In this document: positions 1 to 8,125 of the stretch, in pieces | Layout: each line of letters begins with the position of its first letter | Position numbering within the stretch: position 1 is the stretch's first letter | Assembly (NCBI GenBank): GCA_029861795.1 | Contig: JAOTYS010000108.1 | Coordinates: 1-11,696, forward strand | Origin: Gammaproteobacteria bacterium | GTDB taxonomy: Bacteria > Pseudomonadota > Gammaproteobacteria > Arenicellales > JAOTYS01 | DNA: 11,696 nt | Reading direction: 5' to 3' | Notes under the pieces: model-generated | Told to the model about the DNA's origin: nothing | The model's database searches: none | The model's input: the letters and a program-made list of their open reading frames with translations, nothing else | Made by a program: the position numbers and the translations under genes

Positions 1-1857
1 CCCGTCACCGGTGACCGTCACCACTTCTCCTTTTGCCTGAAACCCACGAACAATACGTAGCTTCTGCACAGGTGATATTCTCGCGAAGATCAGCTCAGGC
101 TCATTAAGGGCACGCCCGAGAGTCTCATCGTCCATCGCTGCAAGCTCGTCACCATGGAGAACGGTCCCGGGACCTTTGATCATGCCGATCTGGCGCGCGA
201 TGGTCTCTGCGGTGAGACCATAATCGCCGGTTAACATCACTGCACGAATTCCAGCTGTGTGACATCTGGCGAGTGCCTCCGGCACCTCTGGGCGCGGTGG
301 GTCCAACATGCCGGTAATGGCGATGAAGACATAACCCGCTGAAGGACTGTCCGATCTCTTGGTTTCGCGCCATGCGATCGCAAGGCCTCGTTCGCCTCGT
401 GCAGCAAGCGTTTGATATGCATGGATCAGGTGGTTGCGTCGTGTTTCGTTGAGTGGCAACGTTTTACTGTCGAGCATGACGCGATCACACATATCCAGCA
501 CAATTTCCGGAGCACCTTTGAGATAGGATTCATGACTGGACTTACCCGGCACGGCATAAGTCGTGATCATGTGCTTCGACACGGAATCGAACGGCTGTTC
601 ATGCACACGTGTAAAGGCGTGAAGTTCCGTAATGGATCGAAGACGATTCGCGTAGACCAGTAGGGCACCTTCGGTGGCGTCGCCGGTGTAACCAACACCA
701 TCTTCTGTGAGGTGAGCGTTGTTACACAACGCCATCACCTTATAGGCGTATTCAAAGATCGGATCCGCCGAGATGCTCTGATCCAGAGCATCGAACTCAC
801 GCTCGTTGAGATAGACTGTGTTTACACTGAGACGGTTCTGAGTGAGCGTGCCAGTTTTGTCCGTACAAATGACCGTGGTGCTACCAAGCGTCTCGACGCT
901 TTCAAGATTCTTGATAAGCGCATTTTTGCGGGCCATGCGCTTACTGGCCATGGTCAGGGCCAGTGTTACTGTCGGTAGTAGACCCTCCGGAACGTTTGCG
1001 ACAATGATGCCAATCGCGAAGATCAGGCTCGCAAGCGCCCCTTTGCCGATCGCGACGCTGATAGCAAAGAACGATACACCTAGGATAATGGCGATCGCAC
1101 TAATGATTCTTATGAAATACTTTAGCTCTCTACGGATCGGCGTTTCGACTTCCTCGGTTTCCTTAGTTAGCTGCACAATGTTGCCGATCTGTGTAGTCAT
1201 CCCCGTTGCACAAACAATGGCTTTACCGTCACCGTTTTGCACCAAAGTGCCAGAGAACACCATGTTTCGCGACTCGAGGAGATTGTCATGGTTGGTGTCG
1301 GCATCAAGTTGTTGTGGCTCACTCTCTCCGGTCAGACTACTTAAATCGACCTTGAGCCGGTTTTGCTCAATTAGACGACCATCAGCCGGAATGCGATCCC
1401 CTTCATAAAGCAACATGACATCCCCAGACACCAGATGCCTAGCCTCGATACGCTGTGCTTCGCTATCACGCAATACCATCACCATTGTGGGGAGCATCTT
1501 CTTAAAACCTTCCATTATTTTTTCGGTCTGATGCTCTTGGAGATAGGTGAATACTGCATTCAGTGCGGTCACGCCGAACAACGCGATCGCGATGTAGAGA
1601 TTGCCTTGACCGGGATCAAGTTGCTCGGCGAGTAGTGCAAGCCCTCCGCCAATCATGAGCAGAATGGCAAAGAAGTTTTTGAACTGTCTGAGGAACTTGA
1701 CGACTTCTGGTGTCTGCTCGCTCACTCGCAGTTCGTTGGAACCGTACTGTTCAAGCCGACGTTTGGCTTGGTCGTTGGTGAGCCCTGATTGATTGCTATC
1801 GAGCTGACTGTATAGCTCTGTCAGCGAAAGCTTATGGGGGTTCTCAATCGCTGGCAT
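1..1857 (-). CDS. P-type cation-transporting ATPase, Na,K-ATPase-like (P2), 3' end outside window
   Basis: Inner-membrane pump that uses ATP and a phospho-aspartate intermediate to move cations. The visible 619 residues run from an N-terminal cation-ATPase domain (about 8-45), through membrane helices 1-2 (about 61-108), an actuator domain with TGES (176-179), helices 3-4 with VANVPEGL (286-293), and the phosphorylation loop DKTGT (Asp333), to the nucleotide-binding KGAP (447-450) and the hinge motifs TGD (543-545) and TGDG (616-619). The edge cuts the frame at TGDG, before the expected VND and helices 5-10. The VANVPEGL motif, the flanking RMARKN (308-312) and KNLESVETLGST, plus KIMEGFKKMLP and TPIRRE, resemble the animal Na,K-ATPase alpha subunit (P2C). 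That is family knowledge recalled, not a search. The ATG at 1857 gives a normal N-terminus but has no clear Shine-Dalgarno. A weak promoter (TTTACA at 1938-1933, 16 bases, TATCCA) may lie upstream. The ion is not determinable here. P-type ATPase: very sure. P2C-like: moderately sure. Confidence 0.93.
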   Translation of the reverse strand, partial: MPAIENPHKLSLTELYSQLDSNQSGLTNDQAKRRLEQYGSNELRVSEQTPEVVKFLRQFKNFFAILLMIGGGLALLAEQLDPGQGNLYIAIALFGVTALNAVFTYLQEHQTEKIMEGFKKMLPTMVMVLRDSEAQRIEARHLVSGDVMLLYEGDRIPADGRLIEQNRLKVDLSSLTGESEPQQLDADTNHDNLLESRNMVFSGTLVQNGDGKAIVCATGMTTQIGNIVQLTKETEEVETPIRRELKYFIRIISAIAIILGVSFFAISVAIGKGALASLIFAIGIIVANVPEGLLPTVTLALTMASKRMARKNALIKNLESVETLGSTTVICTDKTGTLTQNRLSVNTVYLNEREFDALDQSISADPIFEYAYKVMALCNNAHLTEDGVGYTGDATEGALLVYANRLRSITELHAFTRVHEQPFDSVSKHMITTYAVPGKSSHESYLKGAPEIVLDMCDRVMLDSKTLPLNETRRNHLIHAYQTLAARGERGLAIAWRETKRSDSPSAGYVFIAITGMLDPPRPEVPEALARCHTAGIRAVMLTGDYGLTAETIARQIGMIKGPGTVLHGDELAAMDDETLGRALNEPELIFARISPVQKLRIVRGFQAKGEVVTVTGDG

Positions 1858-2061
1858 GCAGAGATTTATCCAGCGTCATCTTGCATTTAGTTTGATCTAA
1901 GACAAATAAATGGATAAAGAATGAGCCCGGAGTGTAAAGCCCACAGACTGTGAAGAAGCCAGGAATAAGCGACACTCTTTGAAACGGAAATGATACTTGC
2001 CCCACTGCATAAGAGGCATTTCCCGCCCCCCGAAAGTTTCTATTTCACAGGTTGAATTTGA

Positions 2062-2925
2062 TCAAGTAGAAAGCTGCGCAAAGGTATTACAAGCATTTGT
2101 ATCGCCTGTCTCCAATCCGGTGTGAAACCACTGCATGCGTTGCTGTGAAGTACCGTGAGTAAAAGATTCTGGATGAACACCTCTGCCCGACATTCTCTGC
2201 AGTCTATCATCACCTACTGCCGCTGCGGCACGCAGCCCTTCTTCTACATCACCTTGCTCTAATATGTTGCGCTGACTGTGCGCGTGGTGCGCCCACACAC
2301 CCGCGTAGCAGTCCGCTTGCAGTTCGGTTAAGACCGACAAGGCATTCGCATCAGTGCGACTGACTTGTTGTTGCAGGTTGCGTACCTGCTGGGAAGTTCC
2401 GGTAAGGTTCTGCACGTGATGGCCGATCTCGTGGGCGATGACATAGGCCACTGAGAAGTCACCTGATGCGCCTAAACGTTGCAGCTCACGCAGAAAACTC
2501 AGGTCGAGATAAACTTGATAGTCACCTGGACAGTAGAAGGGTCCTGCGGCGGCCGAGTTCATGCCGCAGGCGGATTGCACCATGTCCGAATACAGTACAA
2601 GCTTTGGTGCTTGATAGCGTGCCCCCCCCGAGGAGAATAAAGAGCCCCAAGTGTCTTCTGTATCAGCCAACACAACCGACACAAAGTCCGCCACCTCATC
2701 GCTAGGCGCGTTGGTTTGAGGTCGCTGCTGGGGTGGTGCCTCTTGTCCACCACCGATCATGCCAATGATCTGGCTCGGATCTTGTCCTAGCAATAGCGCT
2801 GCAATGAATGCCAGCACAATGGCGCCGCCACCAAGCTTTATCCCGGGGCGAGACATGCCGCGACGCATGCGCGAACCGCGTCGATCTTCTACATTGCTAC
2901 TGCGTCTACCAGTCCTCCAGCGCAT
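2062..2925 (-). CDS. ypfJ: YpfJ-family neutral zinc metallopeptidase, membrane-anchored
   Basis: Putative zinc peptidase of the YpfJ/COG2321 family (Pfam Zn_peptidase). The physiological substrate of this family is not established. The 287-residue protein has the family's basic N-terminus (MRWR, VEDRRG at 12-17), one hydrophobic segment (about 34-47), a Pro/Gln-rich linker (about 61-75) and a catalytic domain. This carries HEIGHH (165-170): His165 and His169 should bind zinc and Glu166 should be the base. A downstream ELQADCYAG (201-209) has Glu201 as the likely third ligand. Cys120 and Cys132 could pair in the periplasm. The topology predicts a cytoplasmic N-terminus and a periplasmic peptidase domain. 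The start is well supported: AAGGAG (2940-2935) lies 9 bases upstream of the ATG and the N-terminus matches relatives. It is followed by the ATPase on the same strand after about 200 bases, so shared transcription is possible but unproven. No clear terminator was seen after the stop. Confidence 0.93.
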   Translation of the reverse strand: MRWRTGRRSSNVEDRRGSRMRRGMSRPGIKLGGGAIVLAFIAALLLGQDPSQIIGMIGGGQEAPPQQRPQTNAPSDEVADFVSVVLADTEDTWGSLFSSGGARYQAPKLVLYSDMVQSACGMNSAAAGPFYCPGDYQVYLDLSFLRELQRLGASGDFSVAYVIAHEIGHHVQNLTGTSQQVRNLQQQVSRTDANALSVLTELQADCYAGVWAHHAHSQRNILEQGDVEEGLRAAAAVGDDRLQRMSGRGVHPESFTHGTSQQRMQWFHTGLETGDTNACNTFAQLST

Positions 2926-3050
2926 GGTGGATTGCTCCTTGTTAATTCTGTTTTGTCAAAGTTTAAAAACAACATGCATCGATCGGCACGCTACCAACAA
3001 GGTCTAGGAGCGTCAAGATCAGGATTGTGACGAATATCTCCGGTAGATCG

Positions 3051-3085
3051 CCTTAGCTCGTGGACCACCATGGCACCCTAGCTCG
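3051..3085 (+). repeat. Pair of short direct repeats in a divergent intergenic region
   Basis: CCTTAGCTCG (3051-3060) and CCCTAGCTCG (3076-3085) differ by one base and are spaced 25 bases start to start. They lie between the divergently transcribed peptidase and racemase-like genes. They could be paired regulator sites, but ten-base matches can arise by chance, so the functional reading is weak. Confidence 0.25.
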
Positions 3086-3129
3086 GGGGTGAATGCATTG
3101 TGAACAGTCTCCACTTAACCAATATGGGT

Positions 3130-3159
3130 TTCGTGTTATCTGTCATCTTTGGTTACAAT
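3130..3159 (+). promoter_or_regulatory. Candidate promoter for the racemase-like gene, possibly leaderless transcript
   Basis: TACAAT (3154-3159) is a good -10 match (5 of 6 to TATAAT). The region 17-18 bases upstream (around 3130-3136, TTCGTG/TCGTGT) is a poor -35. The -10 ends only 9 bases before the ATG at 3169, so transcription from it would begin at about 3166-3167 and leave almost no leader. There is no Shine-Dalgarno before that ATG, which fits leaderless translation. The call is an inference. Confidence 0.3.
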
Positions 3160-3168
3160 GCTTGATCA

Positions 3169-3927
3169 ATGACCACGCTATCATTGCCAGTCCGCCTCGC
3201 TTTTCTCTATCCGCCGAACGGTTCTGAGTACGAATATTATTTGTTTGCCGAGCACCATCCCGAGCGTTATCGCACGTATGTTGTTGGTGTACGTGTAGCG
3301 GGCGGGGACGATGAACACAACCCCGAACATTTACGTTGCACTGCTAGGATAGACAATCTAGAGCTCGCAGCCGACATGGTGTTACCGCTCAAGCCTGACG
3401 TGACGATGTGGGCGTGTACCAGTGGGAGCTTTATAAATGGTGTGGAGCATGCGCGCCGTCAGGCTGAAGCAATTGGACAACGATTGGGATGTCCGGCGTC
3501 CAGTACTTCGCTTGCCTTTGTGTCCGCGCTGTCCCAGCTTGGAATCAAACGCGTGGGTGTTCTCGCGAGCTATCCCGAAGCAACTGCCATGGCATTCAGT
3601 GGTTTTCTTGAAGAAATTGGCGTAGCCGTGGAAGAGCTGGAATGCTTGGATGCACCCTCTGGGCCCCACGCCGCTCGCCTCGGCGAGACGTACCTGATAG
3701 ACGCCGCGTCCAAATTGTACATTCCAGAAAACGGTGCCTTACTGATTCCAGATACAGCTATGCCCACGCTTGGCATTATCGATAGGCTGGAACGTGGACT
3801 AAATACCACGGTGCTAACTGCGAATCAGGTCACCATCTGGGAAGCGTTACGTCTAGCCGACGTCGATCATAAGGATGCGAGTATGGGAAAATTATTCGCG
3901 ACGCCGGCCTTTGCAGAAAGCGCATAG
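3169..3927 (+). CDS. Asp/Glu racemase-superfamily protein, maleate isomerase / arylmalonate decarboxylase-like
   Basis: The 252-residue protein has the length and layout of the maleate cis-trans isomerase / arylmalonate decarboxylase branch of the Asp/Glu racemase superfamily. These cytosolic, cofactor-free enzymes act by proton transfer between two opposed active-site residues. The first conserved region, WACTSGSF (81-88), carries the expected catalytic Cys83. Then come TSLAFVSAL (113-121), KRVGVLASYPE (127-137) and the second conserved region LLIPDTAMPTL (191-201). There the usual cysteine is apparently Asp195. This leaves one catalytic Cys, so the reaction cannot be assigned safely; isomerase, racemase and decarboxylase are all possible. 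The ATG at 3169 is the only good start, since TGA lies two codons upstream in frame. It lacks a ribosome-binding site and may be leaderless. The gene converges on guanine deaminase with 44 bases between stop codons. Superfamily: confident. Function: open. Confidence 0.85.
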   Translation: MTTLSLPVRLAFLYPPNGSEYEYYLFAEHHPERYRTYVVGVRVAGGDDEHNPEHLRCTARIDNLELAADMVLPLKPDVTMWACTSGSFINGVEHARRQAEAIGQRLGCPASSTSLAFVSALSQLGIKRVGVLASYPEATAMAFSGFLEEIGVAVEELECLDAPSGPHAARLGETYLIDAASKLYIPENGALLIPDTAMPTLGIIDRLERGLNTTVLTANQVTIWEALRLADVDHKDASMGKLFATPAFAESA

Positions 3928-3971
3928 CTTTTCTGTAAATTAGAAACAAATAAATCTCCCTCCTTACTTTC

Positions 3972-5339
3972 TTACTTTACCACCTTTCCTTGCACCCACA
4001 CCGTCCTGATGTTGGATCGATTGGCGTTGTAAACGATCTTGTGAAATACGTCTTCAGGAGAATCAAGATCGGGCCAGACCATTAAGTTACTTGAGGGACT
4101 ATTGGTGTCTATCACCATAGCGTCGAAAGCGTAATCCTTGGCAAACCTGCCGACTTTCTTTCCAAGGACCACGCCACCACCCGCAGTTGCCATCCAAAAG
4201 GCTTCCATAAAGTTAATGCGCGAAGCCGGTCGCCCCCTATCTGTCGCTGTACGCATCGCATCAACGCCGTCTTCGAGCGCACGCGAGGCAAGCACTGCGG
4301 CACTGCAGTTTTGTAGCAGACTGGGGTCGGGTCCGCCTGAGATATCGGTGCCCATTCCAATGTTTAATCCTGCATCTAATATCCTACGTACCGGCAACAC
4401 TGCGTTGGAGAAATAGAAGTTGGACAGAGGGCAGTGCGCTATGCCGCTGCCCTTGAGTTTGATCAGTCTCATGTCAGCGTCATCGATGAAATTCGAGTGC
4501 GCCAGCACAGTCTTTGACGTCAACAAGCCAAAATCATCTAAGCTGCGAGTATCTGTTTTCCCGTGTCTTGCCAAAACATAGCCATGCTCCCAATCGCTTT
4601 CGGAGCAATGCGTCTGGATATGACAGTCGTATGTTGCTGCGATTTCTCCGAGCGCTTTCAGACTGTGATCAGTGCAGCTTGGGATGAATCGAGGTGTCAC
4701 GATGGGTAGCACCAGCTGATCCGCTTCTGCGGGAAGTGTTTGGATGTATTCGATAAGTGCTGCAGTGTCCCGAGCGCTCTGCTCCGACGACTTATCCATA
4801 TAGAAGTCCGGACACTGCTCCGGGTTGTCCATCGCGACTTTGCCGACAAACGCCCGTTGTCCCCTTCCATGACAAACATCAGCGAGAATCTTGTTGGCAT
4901 CGAGATGAATCGTTCCAAAATAAACTGCGGTGGTCGTGCCGTTAGCCAACAAGCTGTCCACTAGCGACGTGTACATGGTGCGTGCGAAATCTAGATCACT
5001 GTATTTTGCTTCCAACGGGAAAGTGACCCGCTGAAGCCAATCCTCCAGAGGTAAATGAAGGGCTTTGCCAAGCTGTGGCCACTGCGGTGCATGGATATGA
5101 AGATCGATCAGTCCCGGCAGGAGATATTGATCTTTCTCTAGGGTGATCAGACTGCCAGACTTTTTGGCCCAAGACCTTAGGGAGAGATACGCATCATCCG
5201 GTTTGTGACAGATCTGACAGATGATTCCTGTATGGTCCACTGCGATCAACGCCTGTTCGATGGCCTCCATCTCACCGCATATGGGCGTATGAAAGAGCGG
5301 CCCCGCGATCACAAAATCAATGTTAGGGTGAATTGTCAC
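3972..5339 (-). CDS. guaD: Guanine deaminase
   Basis: Cytosolic zinc amidohydrolase converting guanine to xanthine and ammonia in purine salvage and degradation. The 455-residue length fits the family. Metal ligands are visible in order: HIH (His81, His83) followed by APQ, then THCSE with His244 and Glu247 (proton shuttle), AHS with His281, and TDISGG with Asp332. Family hallmarks are AGPLFHTP near the N-terminus (12-19), TTAVYFGTIH (136-145), QRAFVGKVAMD (161-171), PIVTPRFIPSCT (212-223) and AHCPLSN (301-307). The PRF loop normally contacts the guanine ring. The start is GTG at 5339; a later ATG (residue 24) would remove the conserved AGPLFHTP strand. An in-frame TAG lies about 50 bases upstream and no strong Shine-Dalgarno is present. 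It lies downstream of ppc on the same strand, separated by a repeat element. A related aminohydrolase with another heterocycle as substrate is less likely. Confidence 0.9.
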   Translation of the reverse strand: MTIHPNIDFVIAGPLFHTPICGEMEAIEQALIAVDHTGIICQICHKPDDAYLSLRSWAKKSGSLITLEKDQYLLPGLIDLHIHAPQWPQLGKALHLPLEDWLQRVTFPLEAKYSDLDFARTMYTSLVDSLLANGTTTAVYFGTIHLDANKILADVCHGRGQRAFVGKVAMDNPEQCPDFYMDKSSEQSARDTAALIEYIQTLPAEADQLVLPIVTPRFIPSCTDHSLKALGEIAATYDCHIQTHCSESDWEHGYVLARHGKTDTRSLDDFGLLTSKTVLAHSNFIDDADMRLIKLKGSGIAHCPLSNFYFSNAVLPVRRILDAGLNIGMGTDISGGPDPSLLQNCSAAVLASRALEDGVDAMRTATDRGRPASRINFMEAFWMATAGGGVVLGKKVGRFAKDYAFDAMVIDTNSPSSNLMVWPDLDSPEDVFHKIVYNANRSNIRTVWVQGKVVK

Positions 5340-5380
5340 GTTCGACGATTGGTATATACCGACTGTTTGACAATCGCGAC

Positions 5381-5467
5381 GTCGTTCCAGCTAAACGTCA
5401 TTCCAGCAAAAGCGGAGATCCAGTTACGCCAGTCGATTTGAAGCATCGATGTCTGCTGGATGCCCGC
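5381..5467. repeat. Degenerate dispersed inverted-repeat element ('GTCATTCC...ATCCAG' type)
   Basis: The plus strand reads CGTCATTCCAGCAAAAGCGG then AGATCCAG (5396-5423), a worn version of the proteobacterial repeat unit GTCATTCCCGCGAAAGCGGG-AATCCAG. GCGGAGATCCAG (5412-5423) and CTGGATGCCCGC (5456-5467) are inverted repeats, 10 of 12 paired, with a 32-base loop containing a second perfect stem (TCGAT 5433-5437 with ATCGA 5445-5449). A 16-base tandem near-duplication, 13 of 16 identical, begins at 5381 and 5397. The right arm ends directly against the ppc stop codon. Read on the minus strand, the stem is followed by TTTT and could end or attenuate ppc transcription before guaD. The resemblance to the family is from memory. 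Confidence 0.6.
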
Positions 5468-8125
5468 TCATCCAGTATTGCGCATCCCTGCAGCAATGCC
5501 ATTCATGGTGACGAGTAAGGCATTCTCCAGGATGCCACCTTCGCCGCTTCGCACCCTGGCGAGCAGCTCCACCTGAAGCAGATTTAGGGGATCAGTGTAT
5601 GGATTGCGTACGTTGATCGAGCGATTCACGACCGGTTCGTCTTCCAGCAGCGTATGATGATCGGTCACCTGAAGCAGCATATTCTCGGTTCGTTGACAAC
5701 GACGATGAAGCTGATGGCCAAGCTCGCGAAGGCGCTCGGGTACCAACCGCTGATCGTAATGCGCGGCGACGTGCGTATCGGACTTGGCCAATACCATCTC
5801 GATTAGGCCAAGGGTAGAGGCAAAAAACGGCCAACCGCGTCGCATCTCTTGTAGCTCTGAGACAAAACCATTCTGTAACATATCTTCTAGCGCTTCACCG
5901 ACACCAAGCCATGCGGGCAACATCAAGCGCGTTTGAGTCCAGCCGAAAATCCAAGGAATCGCGCGCAGATCTTTGATGTCAGTGCCAGGTCTACGCCGAG
6001 CCGGGCGGCTGCCGATGTTTAGCCTACTGAGTTCGTTAACCGGTGTGGCGTGCGTGAAATAGTCACTAAAGTCAGGGTTTTCCACTACCATGTCGCGGAA
6101 GCTTCTCATCGCCGAGGTTGCCATTTGATTCATCAATTCTCGCCAGCGGGGTTGGGGCTGGGGAGGAGGAGTGAGGGTCGCTTCCAATATGGCCGTGGTG
6201 TATACATTCAAGGTTTCGCGGGCCACTGCGGGCAGGCCGTATTTTGCGTGGATGACTTCGCCCTGCTCGGTAACACGCAATGTGCCATCCACCGATCCTG
6301 GAGGTTGTGACCGAATGGCGCTGTACGCGGGTCCCCCGCCCCGCGCGACGGTGCCGCCGCGACCATGGAATAAGGTTAACCTAACCCCGTGTCTACGGGC
6401 GACTTCAACCAGTTGTTCCTGTGCCTGGTAGAGTGCCCAAGCGGCGGCAAGCTGTCCCGCGTCTTTGGCAGAATCGGAATAGCCAATCATGATTTCCTGC
6501 CGACCTTTTATCTGTGAGTGATACCAAGGGATCGACAGTAGATTATCAAAGCACTCTGCAGCACCTTGCAAGGCATCAAGTGTTTCGAACAGCGGCACGA
6601 CTCGCAGCGGCTGTGTTACGCCGCATTCGCGCTGCAACAGTTGGACTGCTAGGACGTCGGATGGCTGTGAGGCCATCGAGACGACATAGGCGCCGAATCC
6701 TTCCGGTGATTCTTGGCCCAACATCTCGAAGGTATTAAGAACTTCGGCGGTCGAGTCTGATGCCGGTAGGTCATCTGGTAGTAAAGGTCGTTTGCTCTGC
6801 AATTCACGAAGTAAGAACTCCTGCCTCTCCTGCTCGGTCCAACCGGCGTAACAGCCCATCTCTAGGTAATTGGTCACCGCATCGAGTGTCTCAGTATGCT
6901 GAGCGGCTTCCTGACGGATATCGAGTTTGGTTAGCGTCAATCCAAAGCAAGCGAGACGACGTATGATATCTAGAAGTCTCCCATCGGCAACAACACCGTC
7001 GTCACACTGACGCAAGGATTGGTAGCAAGCCTTAAGTGGCTGTAAGAGTTGTTCCACCGTGGAGTAGATCGATCCTACAGGAATTTTCTCATCATTGAGA
7101 CGCGCCTCAATCCAGTGCTGAGTACGGGCTAGTCGGTCTCGTACGTCTTGAAGTACTTTCCGGTATGGCTCGCGGGCCTCACCAGCGAGTCGGCGCACGG
7201 CATCGTTGCAGCGTTGCATGGAAAGCTCGCGTCGCAGTTCGTCGATATCTTGCCGATAAAGTGCGGTGGCCTGCCAACGTGTTTGAAGGCAAACCCTGCG
7301 AGTGATGTCTGCTGTGACGTTCGGATTACCATCGCGATCACCGCCTATCCAAGAGCCAAAGCGAATCGGCGCAGCTTCAATGGGTAGCCGTCGTCCAGCG
7401 TGGTCCTGTAAGGCTTTGTCTAGGTTGCGCAGATAGGCTGGAATCACATCCCACAACACTTGCTCGAGCAGTACTACACCGGCGCGTGCTTCGTCCAGTG
7501 GTGTTGGTCGCTCGCGACGAATCTCATCGGTCTTCCAGATCGTGACGATTTCCCGTGTCAACAACTCATCGACCTGACGCTGTTCTTCGGGTATGAGATC
7601 GGTGCGATCACGTTCGGCAAGTGCCTGGGCAATCTTTTGGTACTTCATTGTGAGCGTGCGACGAGTGACCTCGGTAGGATGTGCGGTAAGTACTAAGCCG
7701 ATCTCCATGTCACATATCGTGTCGAACAGGGAGTCCGGGGTGATGCCAACCTCAAGCAAGCGCTTCAACTCCGCATCGACCGAGCCTTCATCTGGAATCA
7801 TAGGGTGTGCGCACAACGCGGCGCGATGTTGTCGAATCTGGTGATGTTGTTCCGCTATATTGGCGAGGCTTAGAAAATAGGCAAAGGCCCGCGCTAACAC
7901 CAGCATGTGGTCGGCCGGCAGTCCGCCAAGTTTCTGCGCCAACAGATCGGCATCCACGCGGTTTCCCAAGCGCGCCGCTTTAGCGACATTGCGTACATCT
8001 TCAACAATGTTGAACAATTCAACGCCCGCGTGTTCACGAATGGTCTTGCCGAGAATTTCACCCAGCATACGCACGTCTTCACGCAGGCGTACATCGATAT
8101 CGGACGCTAGGACAGTATCGTTCAC
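5468..8125 (-). CDS. ppc: Phosphoenolpyruvate carboxylase
   Basis: Cytosolic enzyme adding bicarbonate to phosphoenolpyruvate to give oxaloacetate and phosphate, the anaplerotic feed of the TCA cycle. At 885 residues it nearly equals the E. coli enzyme (883) and aligns with it throughout by eye. Catalytic motifs are VLTAHPTEVTRR (145-156, His149), GGDRDGNPNVTADITR (261-276), MIGYSDSAKDAG (546-557) and FHGRGGTVARGGGP (586-599; His587, Arg589, Arg595), followed by QPPGS and LRVTEQGE. The universal C-terminus MRNTG is intact. Residues equivalent to the E. coli aspartate-inhibitor site are kept (Arg595, Lys781, Arg840, Asn883), so feedback inhibition by aspartate is expected. The start is GTG at 8125 with only a weak GGA upstream, and an in-frame TAG lies about 25 bases further up. 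ATG at residue 20 is an alternative, but the E. coli N-terminus supports GTG. guaD follows on the same strand beyond a repeat that may terminate transcription. Confidence 0.98.
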   Translation of the reverse strand: MNDTVLASDIDVRLREDVRMLGEILGKTIREHAGVELFNIVEDVRNVAKAARLGNRVDADLLAQKLGGLPADHMLVLARAFAYFLSLANIAEQHHQIRQHRAALCAHPMIPDEGSVDAELKRLLEVGITPDSLFDTICDMEIGLVLTAHPTEVTRRTLTMKYQKIAQALAERDRTDLIPEEQRQVDELLTREIVTIWKTDEIRRERPTPLDEARAGVVLLEQVLWDVIPAYLRNLDKALQDHAGRRLPIEAAPIRFGSWIGGDRDGNPNVTADITRRVCLQTRWQATALYRQDIDELRRELSMQRCNDAVRRLAGEAREPYRKVLQDVRDRLARTQHWIEARLNDEKIPVGSIYSTVEQLLQPLKACYQSLRQCDDGVVADGRLLDIIRRLACFGLTLTKLDIRQEAAQHTETLDAVTNYLEMGCYAGWTEQERQEFLLRELQSKRPLLPDDLPASDSTAEVLNTFEMLGQESPEGFGAYVVSMASQPSDVLAVQLLQRECGVTQPLRVVPLFETLDALQGAAECFDNLLSIPWYHSQIKGRQEIMIGYSDSAKDAGQLAAAWALYQAQEQLVEVARRHGVRLTLFHGRGGTVARGGGPAYSAIRSQPPGSVDGTLRVTEQGEVIHAKYGLPAVARETLNVYTTAILEATLTPPPQPQPRWRELMNQMATSAMRSFRDMVVENPDFSDYFTHATPVNELSRLNIGSRPARRRPGTDIKDLRAIPWIFGWTQTRLMLPAWLGVGEALEDMLQNGFVSELQEMRRGWPFFASTLGLIEMVLAKSDTHVAAHYDQRLVPERLRELGHQLHRRCQRTENMLLQVTDHHTLLEDEPVVNRSINVRNPYTDPLNLLQVELLARVRSGEGGILENALLVTMNGIAAGMRNTG

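Noticed and set aside
842..1408. Open frame of 188 codons on the plus strand
   Set aside because: It lies entirely antisense to the P-type ATPase, whose reading frame is unbroken and full of conserved motifs.
1887..1900. TTAG-N6-CTAA dyad upstream of the ATPase
   Set aside because: Only four-base arms; too short to distinguish from chance, and it does not match an FNR or CRP site.
2466..3007. Two plus-strand frames (2466-2705 and 2759-3007)
   Set aside because: They are antisense to the zinc peptidase or overlap its start, and their translations show no family features.
4138..4416. Plus-strand frame of 92 codons
   Set aside because: It is antisense to guanine deaminase; Ala/Ser/Pro-rich shadow sequence.
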